A stretch of 64,000 nt of DNA, taken from positions 61,071,501 to 61,135,500 of the forward strand of contig CM043698.1 of NCBI GenBank assembly GCA_023935145.1. Direction: 5' to 3'. This stretch comes from Bretschneidera sinensis (taxonomy: Eukaryota; Streptophyta; Magnoliopsida; Brassicales; Akaniaceae). Both the position numbers and the translations under genes were made by a program. Of this stretch, positions 62,672-64,000 are shown in pieces (position 1 is the stretch's first letter; each line of letters begins with the position of its first letter). The notes below the pieces were generated by a model. It was not told the origin of the DNA. It ran no database searches and was given only the letters and a program-made list of their open reading frames with translations.

Positions 62672-64000
62672 AATTCATGATGGCCATAACGTGTCCTAAA
62701 AGTAGTCTTAGGCACATCCCCCTCCTTTATCCTCAATTGATGATAACTTGATCTCAAGTCTATCTTAGAAAACACCCTAGCTCCCTGTAACTGTTCGAAC
62801 AAATCATCTATCCTTGGCAAACGATATCTATTCTTGATGGTGATCTTATTCAACTGTCTATAATCCATGCACAATCTGATTGTCCCATCATTCTTCTTGA
62901 CAAACAGTACAAGGGCTCCCCAAGTTGACATACTAGGTTGAATAAACTGTTTATCTAACAACTCTTGAAGCTGAACTTTCAACTCTTACAATTCAGCTGG
63001 TGTCATTCTATAAGGTGCTATAGATATGGGTGCTGATCCTATAATCACTTCAATAGAAAACGTAATCTCCTTATTGGGCGGCAAACCAACCAACTCTTCA
63101 GGGAATACATCAGAAAAATCTTTTACTACCAAGATTTCTTTTAACTTCCTACTCTCCTTGCTAGAATCCACCACATATGCTAAATACCCGTCACAACCCC
63201 TCTTCAACCATTTATTGGCAGTTAAGGTAGAAATAAAACAGTTAACAAGTATCTTATGTTCTCCCTAAAAATTAAACTCTTCCTGTCCAGGTATCTTGAA
63301 CACCACATTCTTCCTAAAACAATCTACCTAAGCATGATATACTGATAACCAATTCATCCCCATAATTAAATCAAAATCTGTCATATCTAAAGGTAATAAA
63401 TTAACTTCAAATTCTCTATCGGCCTTATAAGTCACACAACTTTGATAAATTGTCCTAATAATAACCCTATCCCCAGTAAGAACCTCAACAACAGTGGCAT
63501 GCATAAAACGACTAACACTAGCATCAATAGATTTCATATAAACACTGAATGCGAAAGAATGGGTTGCACTAAGATCAATCAATAATCTAGCAGGTCTATC
63601 AAGGATAGATACCATACCCATAACAACATCAAGAGTGGCTTGTGCATCCTATTGGGTCAATGCATAGACTCTGCTGTCTCTGCACTGTAATTGGCTACCA
63701 CATCCTCTCTCAGCTACTGATCCTCGACCTCTGCTCCGCACACTCCCTGATCCACCACCTCTCTCCACTGGTTTTGTCCCAACACTTCCCACACCTACGT
63801 CAGTAGATTTCCCTACTGGATAATCTGAAGCAACATGTCCTCCCTCGCCATATACAAAGCATATCTGCGTAGAGCAATTTCGAGACAGATGCCCTGTCTG
63901 ATTATATCTGAATCAAATCCTTAGCTCTCGATCATACATCAGATTATCACCTCCCTTTGATGGCATACTTACTCATCTACTATAACTCCTACCTCCCATA
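62672..64000 (-). mobile_element. Ty3/Gypsy polyprotein fragment: protease and start of reverse transcriptase (runs off the window)
   Basis: On the minus strand, from the right edge: a Cys/His-containing gag end with basic Gly/Arg-rich stretch (about 63,900-63,700); protease with LLIDLSATHSFAF (LIDLSATHSF where active enzymes have D-S/T-G-A) and LPLDMTDFDLIMGMNWLSVY (about 63,620-63,330); a linker FSDVFPEELVGLPPNKEI; then RT with [20 protein letters not shown] and [20 protein letters not shown] to RYGHHEF. There the sequence switches to rRNA-derived DNA, so the YVDD core, RNase H and integrase are missing. Stops occur between the segments. Confidence 0.88.

Overview
The window is nuclear DNA of a flowering plant, most likely a woody eudicot. 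It is AT-rich, its genes have many GT-AG introns, it holds plant-type Copia, Gypsy and L1-like retroelements and MITEs, and its two recognisable host genes match plant versions of conserved eukaryotic proteins. I cannot name the species from sequence alone.

Layout. Bases 1-7,500 are intergenic and full of debris: an RNase H-like fragment with a 131-bp tandem duplication, two convergent pieces of Copia polymerase, a MITE with a 9-bp target duplication, and a weak minus-strand candidate gene near 2.7-3.6 kb that I could not identify. Bases about 7,560-10,220 (+) hold an intact five-coding-exon CFAP20 homologue (190 aa). It lies tail to tail with the second gene.

The second gene dominates the window. 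It encodes THO complex subunit 1 (THO1/HPR1, the plant THOC1) on the minus strand. Its stop codon is at 11,588 and its probable start codon at 61,128-61,130, so the coding region covers about 49.5 kb. I traced 21 coding exons by hand with consistent reading phase; they add up to 1,824 nt (607 codons plus stop). Exon 1 appears to contribute only the ATG. Most of the length is introns swollen by transposable elements: intron 18 (about 10.4 kb, with a TSD-flanked Copia element and a smaller LTR element), intron 6 (about 14 kb, with two long degenerate LINEs nested in and around other elements), intron 2 (Gypsy remnant), intron 13 (tandem repeats and a LINE tail), intron 16 (MITE inside MITE, plus a LINE with a 17-bp TSD) and intron 4 (LTR fragment). 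A housekeeping-type promoter with several TGGGCY motifs lies at about 61,745-61,840.

Upstream of the THO1 promoter is a half Tourist-type MITE fused to an inverted, decayed piece of 26S ribosomal RNA gene (about 62,066-62,671). That piece is fused in turn to a Gypsy polyprotein fragment running off the window end.

The two host genes have housekeeping roles: co-transcriptional mRNP assembly and export (THO/TREX), and the CFAP20 family. Everything else is mobile-element archaeology. I did not find a convincing new biological system. The most unusual things are the extreme TE-driven expansion of an apparently intact essential gene, the layered insertions whose order can be read from target duplications, and the rDNA fragment beside its promoter.
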